A stretch of 64,000 nt of DNA from Colius striatus (Eukaryota > Chordata > Aves > Coliiformes > Coliidae): NCBI RefSeq assembly GCF_028858725.1, contig NC_084790.1, positions 3,974,001 to 4,038,000 on the forward strand. Reading direction: 5' to 3'. Below, piece by piece: positions 1-11,098 of this stretch. The first letter of the stretch is position 1; every line of letters starts with the position of its first letter. Both the position numbers and the translations under genes were made by a program. A model generated the notes under the pieces. The model did not search any database and was not told where the DNA came from. It worked only from the letters and a program-made list of their open reading frames with translations.

Positions 1-2000
1 CTGCCGACAGCTCGTCCTCCCGCATGCAGGGTCTTTGAGCTGCTTTGTGCCGCCAAACCCCTGCCCGGAGCTGCACAGGGGTCCCGGGCCCAGCAGAGCC
101 CCGGGGCCGCACGGCCAGTGCGGCTCGCAGCCCCTCAGCCCTCCCCTGCTGCCAGGCAAAGCCTTTTGGTTGTGGCCTGGGTGGGTGGAATCCCTTGAGG
201 ATTCCCTTGGTGCTGCCCGGGAGCTGGGTGTCCCCACGCCTCTGTCCCCGCGGGGCTCCCAGCCTGTGCTGTGCATCCCTTGTCTGCATCCCAATCTCAT
301 CTGTGTCCTGCTCCAGGCCTGGGCCAGCTCCCAGCAGGTGGTTGGTTGTGTGCTGACTGGCCACAACGAGGGCACAGAGAGAGACCTGGGTCGGGCCTGT
401 CTGGGCACCACACACGGCACCAGAGCCAGAGCTCACGGGTGGACACGGGCACAGTGGGACACACACTACACACGGCAACCACAGGGGCTGCTGACAGGTG
501 CCGCAGCCACCAGCCAGCCCTGCCCGGCTTCTCCAGGTGCCCTCGCCGTGGGGATGCCGGCGTGCAGAGGCAGGGGATCCCACGGGCCCTGGCCCTGCTT
601 TGCAGGAGAGCCACGCGTGCACGGCAGCCTCTATTTTTATCCCCGCTCCTGCCTGCTGGAGCAGCTCCCTCTGCGCGGTGACATCTAATTTAGCAGCTTC
701 CCCGCACCCCGCTGACTCCGCACGTGAGGGGGAAGCACAATGTGACGGCTATTTTTAAACGCCCATAAATATTAATCCTGCTCAGTGATGCAGCAGGCAG
801 CCTCTCGCTGCCGGTGCGAGTGCAGGGGGGACGGACCCGCTCCCTGGGCTCCCCACACCAGCTTCACCCATCCAGGGAACCCCAGCACCAGCAGCAGGAG
901 GGGGGCTCCTGAGGGCATTTCTGGCCCCATTCCCAGCCAGCAGCTGCCTGGAGCAGCGTTCTCCCCGTGCTCAGTGGGGCTGTTCCCATACGGATCCCCA
1001 GGCCTCGCTTGCTGCCAGGGGCTCGTGCTCACCTCCCACACTCCTGGCCTGCAGATCCTGCTGCCCAGTCGATCCTGGCTATATTTAGCACCGTGGTGGC
1101 AGTGAGAGGCTGGTGCTGGCTATTTTTAGCCTGCCCTGACACAGCTATGGCAGCGAAGGGTCTGTGTGGGGTTGTGCCATGCTGCCAGTGATGAGTCAGT
1201 GGGGTTTTGGTCTGGTGGGTACTGTGTTCCAGTGTGTGGGACCCTCGTGGGGCACAGACCTGGTGCAGCTCCCGCTCCCACCGTGACCTGCCAGCTCTCT
1301 GGTTCCCAGTGTGAGCTGGTACCCCAGGCCCCCACCTGCTGCCTCAGCCCCTTGATTCCCACAGGCCCTGTCCTGTAGCAGGTGGCCGTGTCATCCAGAG
1401 CTGCAGTCCCAATACTGTTCCCACTCCGTGTGCAGCTCCTGGCGATGCTGGGATGGTGATGGGCAGCACGGGGCTGCTCCACTTCCTGGCCAAATGAGGA
1501 GATGCCAGCGAAGGTGCCCAAGAGCGTTGACCGTGGCTCCCTGGCTACTGCCTGCCAGGCTCCTGGCTACATCACAGGCTGACCAGGCATGTGCTTGGTT
1601 CAAGTCCAAGCTCCATCCATGGACTGACCAACTGGGTCACCCCAAGTATTGTCCCTATCGCAGCCCCAGAGCCCCTTGGACTGATGGCTGCCCCAGCATA
1701 TGCCGACCCTCTGCCACAGCATCTGCTGACCTCCCATCTTGGTGAACCTTCACCAGCTGCAGCACCCCAAGATGTGAAGCTAGGGGCAGGCCAGTCTCCC
1801 ACTGCACCACTGCCTTAGCCCCAGCCCCATCTCTCTGCCTGGCCTGGATGGAGGATGGGGGTTTCCCCGGTGAACGCCGGGGTCCTGGGGGAATGCTTGG
1901 CTCCAGCCCTGCCTGCGTGCGCTTCTCCTGTCAGCTTTCGTTCCCCTAATAGAGCCAAGATCCAAACCAGGCGCCTGGTAAATGGTTTATCCTCCCGAGC
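1..2000. other. GC-rich non-coding flank upstream of LRRC3C
   Basis: No coding exon could be recognised here. Long open frames exist on both strands, but they are low-complexity Gly/Pro/Arg/Ala-rich readings expected in GC-rich DNA. I looked for ORMDL3 and gasdermin coding sequence, which neighbour LRRC3C in mammals, and saw none. The only structured signal is a set of four A/T-rich MEF2-like boxes, listed separately. Confidence 0.6.
631..1129. promoter_or_regulatory. Cluster of four MEF2-type sites (candidate enhancer)
   Basis: Four decamers fit the MEF2 consensus YTAWWWWTAR exactly or nearly so: CTATTTTTAT at 631-640 (one mismatch, at the final base), CTATTTTTAA at 749-758, CTATATTTAG at 1079-1088 and CTATTTTTAG at 1120-1129. 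They stand out because the surrounding DNA is strongly GC-rich. An E-box CACGTG lies at 721-726. The cluster is about 1.9 kb upstream of the inferred LRRC3C first exon. Sequence match is seen directly; enhancer function is inferred. Confidence 0.4.
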
Positions 2001-3100
2001 AGCAGGAGGATGGTGGTGCGTAGGGCCGAGGGGAACCGGGCAGCGGGGGCTGCTGCCTACCTCTCTGCCTCAAAAGCAGCGGCCCAGCCCTCGGCTCCGC
2101 CGCCCGGTGTCCCGCCGGGCAGAGCCCTCGGTGCGTGCCCCGAGCAGCGGCCGGGGGGCGGGATTCCCGGGGGCGGGGGGGCAGCGGGACCCTCGCCCCG
2201 CTCGGCAGCCCCGGGCCCGGCTCGGTAACGGCGGCCGCTCTCCATGGTCCTGAGCCGCCCCCGCCGGTGTCCCGGGGCGGCGGAGACCCGCGGAGCGCCC
2301 GGCCCCCGCCAGCGCCGGCCCCGGGCAGCTCGGGGCTGGGCTGGGGCCCGCCGGGACCCCACGGGCAACGACAGGCTCCAGCCCGCCCTGCTGCCCGCCG
2401 CGGCTCCGGTCTCCCCGAGTAAGCGACGCCGGGACCGGGCGGCGAGGCGGCGGTGCGGAGGGACGAGGCACCTTGACCCCGCCGAGGGGGTTTGGGGGAG
2501 GTCCTGATCTCCGAGAGGGGTTGGGGAGAGCGCAGGGGGGACTCTGGGCCCTGGGGGGCGGAGGCAGGGCAGAGCCGGGGGCTACAGAGCGGCCGGTGGG
2601 GTGGGTCGGGGCCGGGGGGTCCGGAGGTGCTCCCAGGGGGGTTCGGAGGGGACGTGGCGGGGCGGGGGGCGCGGACCTTTCCGAGAGCCTCAAGTGCCGA
2701 CTGCCTCGGGCTCGGGGGTCCCGGCAGCTCCTCGCCGGGGCTCCTCGGTTTGCCCCTCACCTGCCCCTGAGCTGGGGACTCGGTACAGCCCCTGGAAAGG
2801 AGCCGGTTGCGGGGCCGGGGGTGCTCGGCGCCGTACGGCCCCCCCCGGCGGGGCGGGCCGGGGGCGGGGAGCCCCAGGGAGGCCCGGACGGAGGATCCCG
2901 CCCACCGGCCCCGCCGCCGCCGCCGCCGGCTCCGGGCCCGCCGCGCTGCGCGGGGCGCGGCCGCTCCGGCCCGGGGCCGCTCCGCCGCCGTGGGGCTGAG
3001 CACGGCAGGTGAGTCCGCACCGGGACCCCTTCTTTACCCCCCGGCTCCCCGCACCGGGAGCCCGCAGGGAGGGAGGCGGCGGGAAACGAGGGAGGGGACA
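2000..3100. promoter_or_regulatory. LRRC3C: CpG island, probable LRRC3C promoter
   Basis: This stretch is extremely G+C-rich and dense in CpG, with many GC-box-like runs, and lacks a TATA box that I can see. It ends at a perfect splice donor (CAG|GTGAGT, GT at 3009-3010) on the plus strand. That fits a CpG-island promoter with an untranslated first exon feeding the LRRC3C coding exon at 4935. A possible G-quadruplex run lies at 2598-2619. The transcription start cannot be placed from sequence alone. The island could also serve a minus-strand gene to the left of the window. Confidence 0.65.
2900..3008 (+). other. LRRC3C: Predicted untranslated exon 1 of LRRC3C
   Basis: The 3' edge is set by the donor CAG|GTGAGT after base 3008. 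The 5' edge is unknown and the value given is only nominal. The matching acceptor is the pyrimidine-rich tract ending in CAG at 4932-4934. Genes of the LRRC3 family are known to have the whole coding region in one exon preceded by non-coding exon sequence, which fits this model. Confidence 0.5.
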
Positions 3101-4934
3101 CCGGCAGCGCCGAGCTGAGCTGAGCCGAGCCGACTTCCCCCGGGGAAGCACCGGGGCTTCCCTCGCCCGCAACTCCCCCGTTGCCGGGGGGATCCCCAGG
3201 CATTCCCGGCTGCGCTGGGTGTGCGCACAGCCCCGGCGCGGACAGCCCGTCCATCCTCCAAGCACCTCAACCGCCCTCCTCGGGGCTGGCGACCACCCCC
3301 GGGGGCGGGCCGGTGTCCCCCGGTGTGCTGGGGTGGGCTGGGGACCCCAGTGTTGTAGCGGAAGGCTGCTTGTGCCCGTTGCCCTGAGCATCGGGGACTA
3401 TCCGAGCCCCCCGCAGGGCTCTGGGGAGCCACATCCTGCCCGTGGGGCTCCCCCGAGACCCCTGGCTCCCGTGGGCTAGGCACCCACCCCGTCCTGGTCA
3501 CCGGCTCCCAGCTCAGCCCGGTGGGTTTCCCACTTGCGGCAGGAAGGTGGCCCAAGGGGCTGTATTCGCTTACTTCTGGCAGACTTGGGGAGGCTGGTCC
3601 CCTCCCGCAGCGTCGGGGTGGGCTCCTGCTGCCTTTTGCATGCTCGGGGACCTTGAGGAAGCCTGGGGGGGTTCAGCAGCGCAGGACTCGGCCCCACACC
3701 AGCGTGACCTTGGGGTGTTTCATCACGGCTGGGCTGCATTACAGTGCCTATCACACTGGGTGCTCGCCAGGGCTGCACTACCAGGGCCACCCTTGGGTGG
3801 GCAAACTCTGACCCTCACTGGGGAGCCCCGGTCGGCACCCAGGAGCGGGTTTTCCGGTGGCAGGGTGCCCCGAGGTACGTGAAGGGGGCTGTGAGACCAG
3901 CGGGCAGGGCTTGCCCAGGAGATGCCTGGGCGGCAGAGCACGGAGGCATTGCCTGTGGCACACAGTTCTGCCCGACGGGGTGCCACAGGGCGTCCTCTGC
4001 ACCGCTGCCTTTAATCACAGGGTGGTGGGACGCCACCTACCCCCTGCCCTGATGGCCCCGCCGTCCTGCTGGGCACAGCCTGGGGTCTGTGGATGTGTTG
4101 GGACCCACGGCCAGGACAGTCGGGCAGCGTGGTCACGGGGCTCAGACGTGGCCCTTATCTGCTGCCGCCGCCCTGGGAACTCACTGCGTGCTCAGCTCCA
4201 GCGAATTTCCTTGTTCTGTTTTTGTTTCTTTCCTGCTGACGTTTTTCCCCTCCGGAATAAAGGGCTGGATGGGGCCCATGGTTACAGGGTGGTGTGGGCC
4301 ACCCGACCCCGCGGCCGGGATGGCAGCGGGCGGGCGGCTGCAGCGCTCAGGCACACGCCAGCGCTCATCCCCTCTAAAGGGGAACCGCCGGAGTGTGGCT
4401 GCGTGCGTCCCGGCAGCCGGGGAGCGGGAACCTGCTCTGCTTTTGCCCACAAGTGTTTCCCATCGCCTTCCCCGGGGGCTGCCTGCGGCGGCCTCTCGCC
4501 CGCAGCCAGGGCTCGCTGCTGCTGCGTCCCGCCGGCCGCCGCTGCAGGATGGATCAGCCTCCTGCGAACGAGCGAGCGATCAGCCCGCCCGTGACCTTGG
4601 CGGGGCGGGAGCTCACCCACGCCTCTGCCTCAGCCCCAGGCGTCTCCGTTTGTTACAGCCCAGCTGCCGGCACGCAGGAGATGCGCCTTTGCTCGGCCCC
4701 GTGGGGCCTGATCCTGTCGCGCAAGAACCTCGAACGAGGAGGGTGCTGATGGCACGGGCTGGGGGATGTGTGAGCCGGTCTGGGTGGCCCCGTCTCCCTC
4801 CCCGTCCCCGTCCAGGTCCCTGACCCGTGGCCAGGCTGTGCCGGGGCAGGCGCGATGCTCGCAGCTGGCACCGCGGTGGTTCTGCCTCTTGGCACTCCTG
4901 GTCTGACGCTTTCCCCTCGCTGTCTCCGTCTCAG

Positions 4935-4994
4935 ATGCGCCGAGTCCACCCGAAAGCACCGTGGGTGAGAGCTGCCGGGCCGGTGGCCGCCTGA
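4935..4994 (+). other. Upstream ORF in LRRC3C leader (20 codons with stop)
   Basis: Directly after the predicted acceptor, an ATG at 4935 opens a 19-residue frame closed by TGA at 4992-4994, 18 bases before the LRRC3C start at 5013. It is in the same frame as the main CDS but separated by its own stop. If splicing joins base 3008 to 4935, the ATG context is CAG-ATG-C, with C at -3, so initiation should be weak and leaky. Confidence 0.45.
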
Positions 4995-5012
4995 CGAAGG
5001 CAGTGCAGCACC

Positions 5013-5795
5013 ATGCCCGCGGCACCGCGGGTCCTCCTCCCCTCGGGGACCATGTGGCTGCTGCTGCAGAGCCTCCTCCTCCTGGCCTCCTGCCTCCGCT
5101 CAGCCACAGCCTTCCCTAAGGGCTGCTACCCCTCGGAAGAGGAGGGGCTGAAGACCTTCCGCTGCAGCAACGCTCGCCTGACCGAGGTCCCCAGGGACAT
5201 TCCCAACGACACCAACAAGCTCTACCTGGACTCCAACCGGATCCCTTTCCTGCCCCGCGACGCCTTCCAGGACCTGCCGCTCCTGCTGGAGCTGGATCTG
5301 TCCAACAACGCCATCGCCGGCGTCGAGACCGGGGCTTTCCGGGGCCTGGCAGACCACCTGCACTCTCTGGATTTGTCTTCTAACAGGTTGGTGTCGGTCA
5401 GCAAGGACGCCTTTAGCAACTTGAAAGCCAAGGTCAACCTCTCCAACAACCCCTGGCTGTGCGACTGTCGGCTGCAGGAGCTGATCCGCACGGTGGATCT
5501 GGTGGCGGGTTCCTCGGGTGGCATCGTCTGTGACACCTCCACGCAGGAGGAGCACGTGGGCAAAGCCTTCCTGCAGGTCATCGCCGACACGGACTTGTGC
5601 AACGTGTACAAAAAGACCACGGACATTGCCATGCTGGTCACCATGTTCGGCTGGTTCGCCATGGTGATCTCTTACCTGGTCTACTACGTGCGGCAGAACC
5701 AAGAGGACGCCCGGCGGCACCTGGAGTACCTCAAATCCCTGCCCAGCAAGCAGCGGAGATCGGAGGAGTCGTCCACCATCAGCACCGTGGTGTGA
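5013..5795 (+). CDS. LRRC3C: Leucine-rich repeat-containing protein 3C (LRRC3 family)
   Basis: Single-exon CDS of 260 residues for a small type I membrane protein; the family's molecular role is poorly known. Residues 14-33 form a hydrophobic signal peptide. An LRRNT cap follows with Cys38 and Cys51, then three LRRs at about 68-140 and an LRRCT cap with Cys150, Cys152 and Cys196. A transmembrane helix spans about 202-226. The cytoplasmic tail of 34 residues ends in STVV, a class I PDZ-ligand pattern. The juxtamembrane YYVRQNQEDARRHLEYLKSL block matches what I recall of LRRC3B, so the family is sure. The C paralogue is assigned from the neighbouring ZPBP2 and IKZF3. Two starts are possible: ATG 5013 (ACC before it) and ATG 5052 (also ACC). 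The second begins right at the signal peptide and resembles LRRC3B's start, so the true product may be 247 residues. Confidence 0.93.
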   Translation: MPAAPRVLLPSGTMWLLLQSLLLLASCLRSATAFPKGCYPSEEEGLKTFRCSNARLTEVPRDIPNDTNKLYLDSNRIPFLPRDAFQDLPLLLELDLSNNAIAGVETGAFRGLADHLHSLDLSSNRLVSVSKDAFSNLKAKVNLSNNPWLCDCRLQELIRTVDLVAGSSGGIVCDTSTQEEHVGKAFLQVIADTDLCNVYKKTTDIAMLVTMFGWFAMVISYLVYYVRQNQEDARRHLEYLKSLPSKQRRSEESSTISTVV

Positions 5796-7533
5796 GGCAC
5801 CCGCGGCCCGCAGGGTGGGTGGCTCTGCCCAGGAACAGCGGCGGATTTGGTCTGTTCTCCTCGGGGAAGCGGCGCTGTGGCTGGTGAGGTGGTTCCTGGC
5901 AGTGGGCACAGAGCAGATGTGGCAGCCACAGCCTCACAAAGGACTGGAGAGACCCCCTCAGCACCCCCCGGCACGCGGCCGATGGTCCTCCCGCCCTGGA
6001 CTTTCAGACTCGGTTTAAAACTTTTCAGTTTCCTTTGCAGAGATCCCTTGGGGCATCAAGGAAATCAGTGGGTTAATCCCTCCCCAGTTTACCCTCAGCT
6101 GCCTGGGGGATGTTCCTGGCAGTGCCGGGCAGCCTGGGCCTGGCTCCCTGCCTGGGTGGGCAGCGCTGGGCTGTGGGGAGGAGCGGTACAGCCACGAGGC
6201 CAGTGCCCTGCAGGGTCACTGGCCTCCCAGAGGGTCATGGGCTGTGACTGCAGCTTGGTGAGACCAAAGGATGGGCCAGGAGATGGGGACACGATAGTTG
6301 GGAAAGGCAAGAGGCAGGTCCAGGCGTGCCCTTCTCCGGCTCCTGTGCCAGGTGACGCTGCCCTGTCTCCTGTCTCAGCCCTTGCTGCCCCCCGCTCATC
6401 TCCTGGCACCCCTAGGCCAGGTGGAGCGAGGAGCAAGGGAGCTGGGCTGGGAGTGGGGTGGCTGGCAGGACCCTCAGCACCTTCCCCCTCAGGGCAGCGA
6501 GTTTTTAGAAGCAGCAAATAGCAAATGGGCTGCCCTGGGGCTGAGCCCCTGGGGACCAGCACAGCACATGGGTACCAATGGAGGGGAACCAGCCCTGCTG
6601 GGATGTCAGGGGGAGTGGGTTTCCTCTTGATGCTCCCCTGGGATCCCATGGGTGGGTGTTTGCAGGCGGGTGGCACCTGGGACCAGCCCTTTCTGACCTG
6701 GAGGAGAGCTCCCACCTGTCTCAAGGACTGACAAGCTGCCGACCGGTCACTGTGACAGCAAATGGGGATAGAGGGAGCCACCACAGCTCCTCAGCCTTCT
6801 TCCCACTCCCACGCCACTGTCAGGAGCCTGAATCTCCCCTAAAATACCCTAACGTACCTTCTTGACATTTCTAGTATTGGGCTGCAGGTTCCTGGTGTTA
6901 GTAGATGGAGGTGAGGTAGGGGGGTGGGGGGTGTCAAGGATGGGGGTCGGTGCCCACTTTTGGGCATGCAGGGTCCAAACAGTGACCCAGAGCAAAGCCA
7001 GAGCAGCCCCAGTTGAGTCCCAGCCCCCGAGGGAGCTGGTTTGGCTGATTTTGCCCTTTTTAAAAAACAACTGCAGCTAAATTGCCTTAATTCATCAAGA
7101 GCACCAACCAAAGCTGCTTGAGCATCCTCTGTGCCAGGCCAGACCAGGCTCCGGCCGCCCTGGCTCAGCGGGGGCTCGTTGCCAGGTCTGGCCTTAGACC
7201 CCGGTGTGGGCAGGAGCTGTGGGACGGAGCTGGCGGGAACGGTGCCCGTGCCCTACAACAAGTGCCTACCTTCCCAGCACAGCCCAGGGGCTTTGCCACG
7301 CACAAGAACCTCAGCTCCAACTCCTGGGCCCGCAGCCCCACGGCAGCTCCCCACACCATCCAACTGGCTGCAGAGAAAAGGGGCCCCTGGGCCACTGCCA
7401 GTGGCTGCACCTCAGCCCCGGGTGCTGTTCCCTTGTGGGTGACCCCCACTCGCGCCCGCAGGGATGCCTGGGACCATCTGACCCCCCTGTGTGTTTTGTT
7501 CAAGGGACCTTTTACGTTCTTACTTTATATAAC

Positions 7534-7539
7534 AATAAA
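7534..7539 (+). terminator. LRRC3C: LRRC3C poly(A) signal, proximal
   Basis: Canonical AATAAA in an A/T-rich island, followed about 20 bases later by a GTGCTGTGTGTGTCT stretch (about 7556-7571), a typical GU-rich downstream element. This is the best-formed polyadenylation site after LRRC3C. Confidence 0.65.
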
Positions 7540-7781
7540 GTTGACTTTTACTTTAGTGCTGTGTGTGTCTCCATGGCAGTCACCGGGCCCGTGGCAGCTG
7601 CGGCTTTGGGCCGAGGCTGGTGGCATCCCCCTCTACCCAAAGCCACTTGTAAGGAAAAGTGAAGGGTGCCTGTGACAGCCGGCATCTTCCCAGAGCCACG
7701 TCCAGCTCTGCTGGGTGCTCCCAGGCTGCCACGTTTGGAAACACGATCTCCAGTGCCTCCGGTAACTCTGCCTTGGCCTTC

Positions 7782-7787
7782 AATAAA
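7782..7787 (+). terminator. LRRC3C: LRRC3C poly(A) signal, distal candidate
   Basis: A second AATAAA about 250 bases after the first. The downstream GU-rich element is less clear than at the proximal site. It may give a slightly longer transcript. Confidence 0.35.
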
Positions 7788-8324
7788 TGAACAGCCCGTG
7801 CCTCGGCTCCTGCCAGCCCGGCTCAGGTCACAGGCACGGTGCCAGTCCCTGCGGAGCCGCGTCACACCGGGACCCTGTGGGGTGGGTATTGGGGAGCCTG
7901 GCTCTGCTCTGTGCCCCACCAGACCTGGGCATCATGTGGCACCGTGACGGCAAGGCACACAGAGGGTGAAACCCGCAGCCTAATGCGGGCTGACAGCTCC
8001 TGCTCGCGGGACATTCACCTCGTTCTCCACTCGGCTGTCTCCAGACGCAGCACAGCCCGTCGCAGCCCCTCGCAGCCCACAGCCCCCCGGGCTCCTGAGC
8101 AGATGGCCACCGTCCCCCACCGTGCCCCCCAGGGACCCTCCTCCTGCCACCCTGGCAGCAGCTGGGGAGGGTCAGGGGATGCAGCAGGTCAGGCAGTCCC
8201 GGCTACGCTCCGGCTGTGGAGACTGTTCTCCCAGCCCAGGGCCTGCCCCTGCCCTTGTACCCAAAGAGTTATTGGGGTGGAAGCCATGGAGCTCGTTACA
8301 GCCTACGCTAATGAGGGGGAAGGA

Positions 8325-8731
8325 GGTGGATTATGAGGAAAGGCTCTGGGACTTGGGGCTGTTCAGCGTGGAGAAGGCTGAGGAGGGACCTCAGCAACAC
8401 TTACACGTGTTTAAAGGGTGAATGTCGGGAGGATGGGGCAGCACTGTTTCTGTTGTCTGCAGCAACAAGACAAAGGGTAATGGGCATGAGCTGGCGCTCA
8501 AAAAGCTCCACTTAAACACAAGGGAAAACTCCTTTGGTGCTGAGGTGAGGGAGCCCTGGCCCAGGCTGCCCAGCGAGGGTGTGGAGGCTCTTTCTCAGGA
8601 GGTTTCCAGACCCACCTGGAAACGTTCCTGTGTGACCTGATTTAAGTGGATCTGCTTCACCAGGGGGTTGGACAGGATGATCTCTTTAGATACCAGCTTC
8701 CAGCCCCTCCCATTCCATGAATCTGTGGATT
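8325..8731 (+). mobile_element. CR1 LINE fragment, 5'-truncated
   Basis: Recognised by the CR1 3' body in forward orientation: the GAGGAAAGGCT...CTGGGGCTGTTCAG block, then GGTGCTGAGGTGAGGGAGCC, CCCAGGCTGCCCAG, and a tail GGACAGGATGATCTCTTTAG...CATGAATCTGTGG. Edges are approximate. It is non-coding and clearly diverged. Confidence 0.9.
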
Positions 8732-10059
8732 CTGGTGGCAGACCCCACTGTGAGGGATGTCGCAAGCTGTGGAAGAGCCGCTGTCCTGCCTGGATCTAGC
8801 GGGGGCTGAAAGCTACAGGAAGCCTCAGAAAACTCTGCAAGAAGCTTTGCAAAGACAATGTGGTCTGAGATGGGCTGAATCGTGTCAGGTTTACACCCAG
8901 TGACCTTGAGCATTCAGCTGGGTGTCACAGAGAGAATGTTTCCAAGAGAGACCTGCAGCCGAGCTGGGGGCTCTTGGGGGGATCTGGCTGGGCACAGAAG
9001 CAGGTCAGAGCCCATGTCCCAAGGAGGGATTTTTCTCATCTCACTATTTACTCTCCAACAGCCAGTTCCTGCGGGCAAACACCTGATGGGGAGCTGGGAG
9101 GGTACAGGAGGGCTCAGACCACTCGTTTTCTTTAAGCAAAGAAATAGAATCACCCAATTTAATGCCACGTTTCTGGGTCATTTGTTTCCCAATGTATTGT
9201 GGATTTGTCTGCAGGGGAGGATTAGCAGCCTGAGCTCCTCCTGCACCCGTCAGTCGCTGTTGTTACGTTCCAAGGTGTTGTTAGGTTCCAAGGGTGATGG
9301 CTTTGCTGGGGGTGACGCCTCCGCCTGATCCTTATCTCAGGTGAAATGTGCTCAGCAGTGGCAGCACTGGGCTGCATCCTGAACTTTTAACTGTCTGCAT
9401 TTGGAAGGGAGAAGGAAGGATGTCTAATTGTTTAAGTTCCAAAACTGTACAATTATTTATCAATAGTGAGAACCGAGGGCAGCAATTACACTGGGATTAA
9501 AGCCGACCTACACTTCATCAATGGCTCCTTCAGTCCAGGAGCCTTATTTATGTCTTTCCACCACCAAAAAAAGAGAGAAGTCCATTTACAGAGTGGCATT
9601 GCTGCCAATAATGAATCAGATCCTTCACTGCCTGTGAAGGACTCATTAATCTGATGGTGTTGCTCATAGGAGCAGCCCTGAGCAGAAAATGCAGCCACTG
9701 GACTTCTGTGGTAGGAAATTTCATTTCGGTGGGTAGGAAACCGAAACAGAGCTAAAAAAATCCCTGGTCTCTGTTCCTGAGTGTTTGAGTGAGAGCCGGG
9801 CAGCTCAGTGGCCACACGTTGCCCTCTGGACTCACTGCCCCCTCTGCAGGTGGAGGCATCGCTGCTCTGCTCTGACACACGCTGTGTGTGGATGAGTTGG
9901 TGCCCAGAGACAGAGGAACATGCAGAGTCTCCCCCATCAGAGGAACCTGTTGCCTCTCCAAGCACTTCTCCTGCCATTGGCATCCATGGGCTGAGGCTGT
10001 GCCCTCCCAGCACCTGCTGCCTGCCCACAGCCTGGCTCCACGCTGGGATTTAGGTGCCA

Positions 10060-10480
10060 GAAAGAGACTGGAGTACATGTCTTATGAGAAGTGGCTGAGG
10101 GAGTTGGGGGTGTTCAGCCTGGAGAGGAGGAGGCTGAGGGGAGACAGGAGCACTCTCTGCAACATCCTGACAGGAGGCTATATTGGGTTGGAGGTCCGTC
10201 TCTTCTCCCAAGTAATGAGTGATAGAACAAGAGGGAGTGGCCTCAAGTTGCCCCAGCGGAGGTTGAGGCTGGAGCTGAGGCAGAGCTTTTTCCCTGAGAG
10301 GGGTGTCAGCCCCTGTGCCAGGCTGCCCAGGGAGCTGGGGGAGTGCCCAGCCCTGGAGGGATCCCAAAGCTGTGGAGCTGAGGTGCTGAGGGCCAGGGGT
10401 TAGTGGTGGGCTGGGCAGGGTGAGGGCAGGGCTGGGACTTGATCTTAAAGGTCTTTTCTGACCGAAATGATTCTGTGAAA
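10060..10480 (+). mobile_element. CR1 LINE fragment, 5'-truncated
   Basis: Forward CR1 3' region with TTCAGCCTGGAGAGGAGGAG, GAGGGGTGTCAGCCCC, CAGGCTGCCCAGGGAGC and the tail GAAATGATTCTGTGA. It is a different CR1 subfamily from the copy at 8325, having the TTGAGGCTGGAGCTGAGGC type of internal sequence. Edges are approximate. Confidence 0.9.
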
Positions 10481-11044
10481 GCAACACAAGCTCATTTTTC
10501 TCCCCCTCCTCTCATTCAGTTCATCAGAGAACTTGAAAACAATTGCAGTTTCATATAACCCATCAGTCCACCAAGGAACTTGCTGCATCTGGACCCAAAC
10601 AGCCTCTGCCTTTCACACCAGCCCCGCAGGTCTGAGTTGTTGGCTGAGGCCCAGAGCTGCATTCTGGGCTGCCCCCATGCCACCTAATCCCATGGCACCT
10701 GACTGGAGTGTAAGGACAGCAACCTCTGGCCAGGCTTTATTTTCAAGCCACTTTGCACTAAATCAGGTCCCGGGCTGTGTCCTGGGGGCAGTTCCTGGGG
10801 GATGTGCATTAGCTTAGGGCTGCACCTCATGCTTCTTTGTCCTGGTCTTGATGTGATGAGTTCCTGGCATGTGCAAATCCCAGGCACCTAGCCCTGCTCC
10901 TCCTTCCCCACAGCACTTTATCATCCTCTGGGCAGGCTGGTAGCCTTGGCCTGCTGAAGTGAGCTGTGATGTATCCCACTGGTGTCTCCGGCAGTCCTGT
11001 GACCTGTTCAACTCCTGCTGGCTTAAATTTAGAGGAAGAAGCAG

Positions 11045-11098
11045 AAGATTGGAGTAGATGATCTCTAGATGTCTCCTCCAACCCTTACCATTCTGTGA
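11045..11098 (+). mobile_element. Short CR1 3' tail
   Basis: Only the last ~54 bases of a forward CR1 are left: GGAGTAGATGATCTCTAGAT followed by CTCCAACCCTTACCATTCTG. Strong 5' truncation is usual for CR1. Confidence 0.75.

Larger units (their letters stand above)
5796..7790 (+). other. LRRC3C: LRRC3C 3' untranslated region
   Basis: No other gene is seen between the LRRC3C stop and two good poly(A) hexamers at 7534 and 7782. This 1.7-2.0 kb is therefore the likely 3' UTR. Open frames here on both strands show no recognisable protein. Confidence 0.55.

Noticed and set aside
35-688. 217-codon plus-strand frame at the window start
   Set aside because: Low-complexity GC-rich reading, two other plus-strand frames are open too; no motif.
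1987-3003. 338-codon open frame on the minus strand
   Set aside because: It is Pro/Arg/Gly/Ala low-complexity sequence inside a CpG island; overlapping frames on both strands look the same, and no domain is visible.
5100-5909. 269-codon minus-strand open frame opposite LRRC3C
   Set aside because: Shadow of the GC3-rich LRRC3C coding region; no similarity to a known protein.
9332-9343. GATA core directly joined to an E-box (AGATAA on minus, CAGGTG on plus)
   Set aside because: Does not have the usual 7-9 base spacing of GATA/E-box elements; a single 12-base match is expected by chance.
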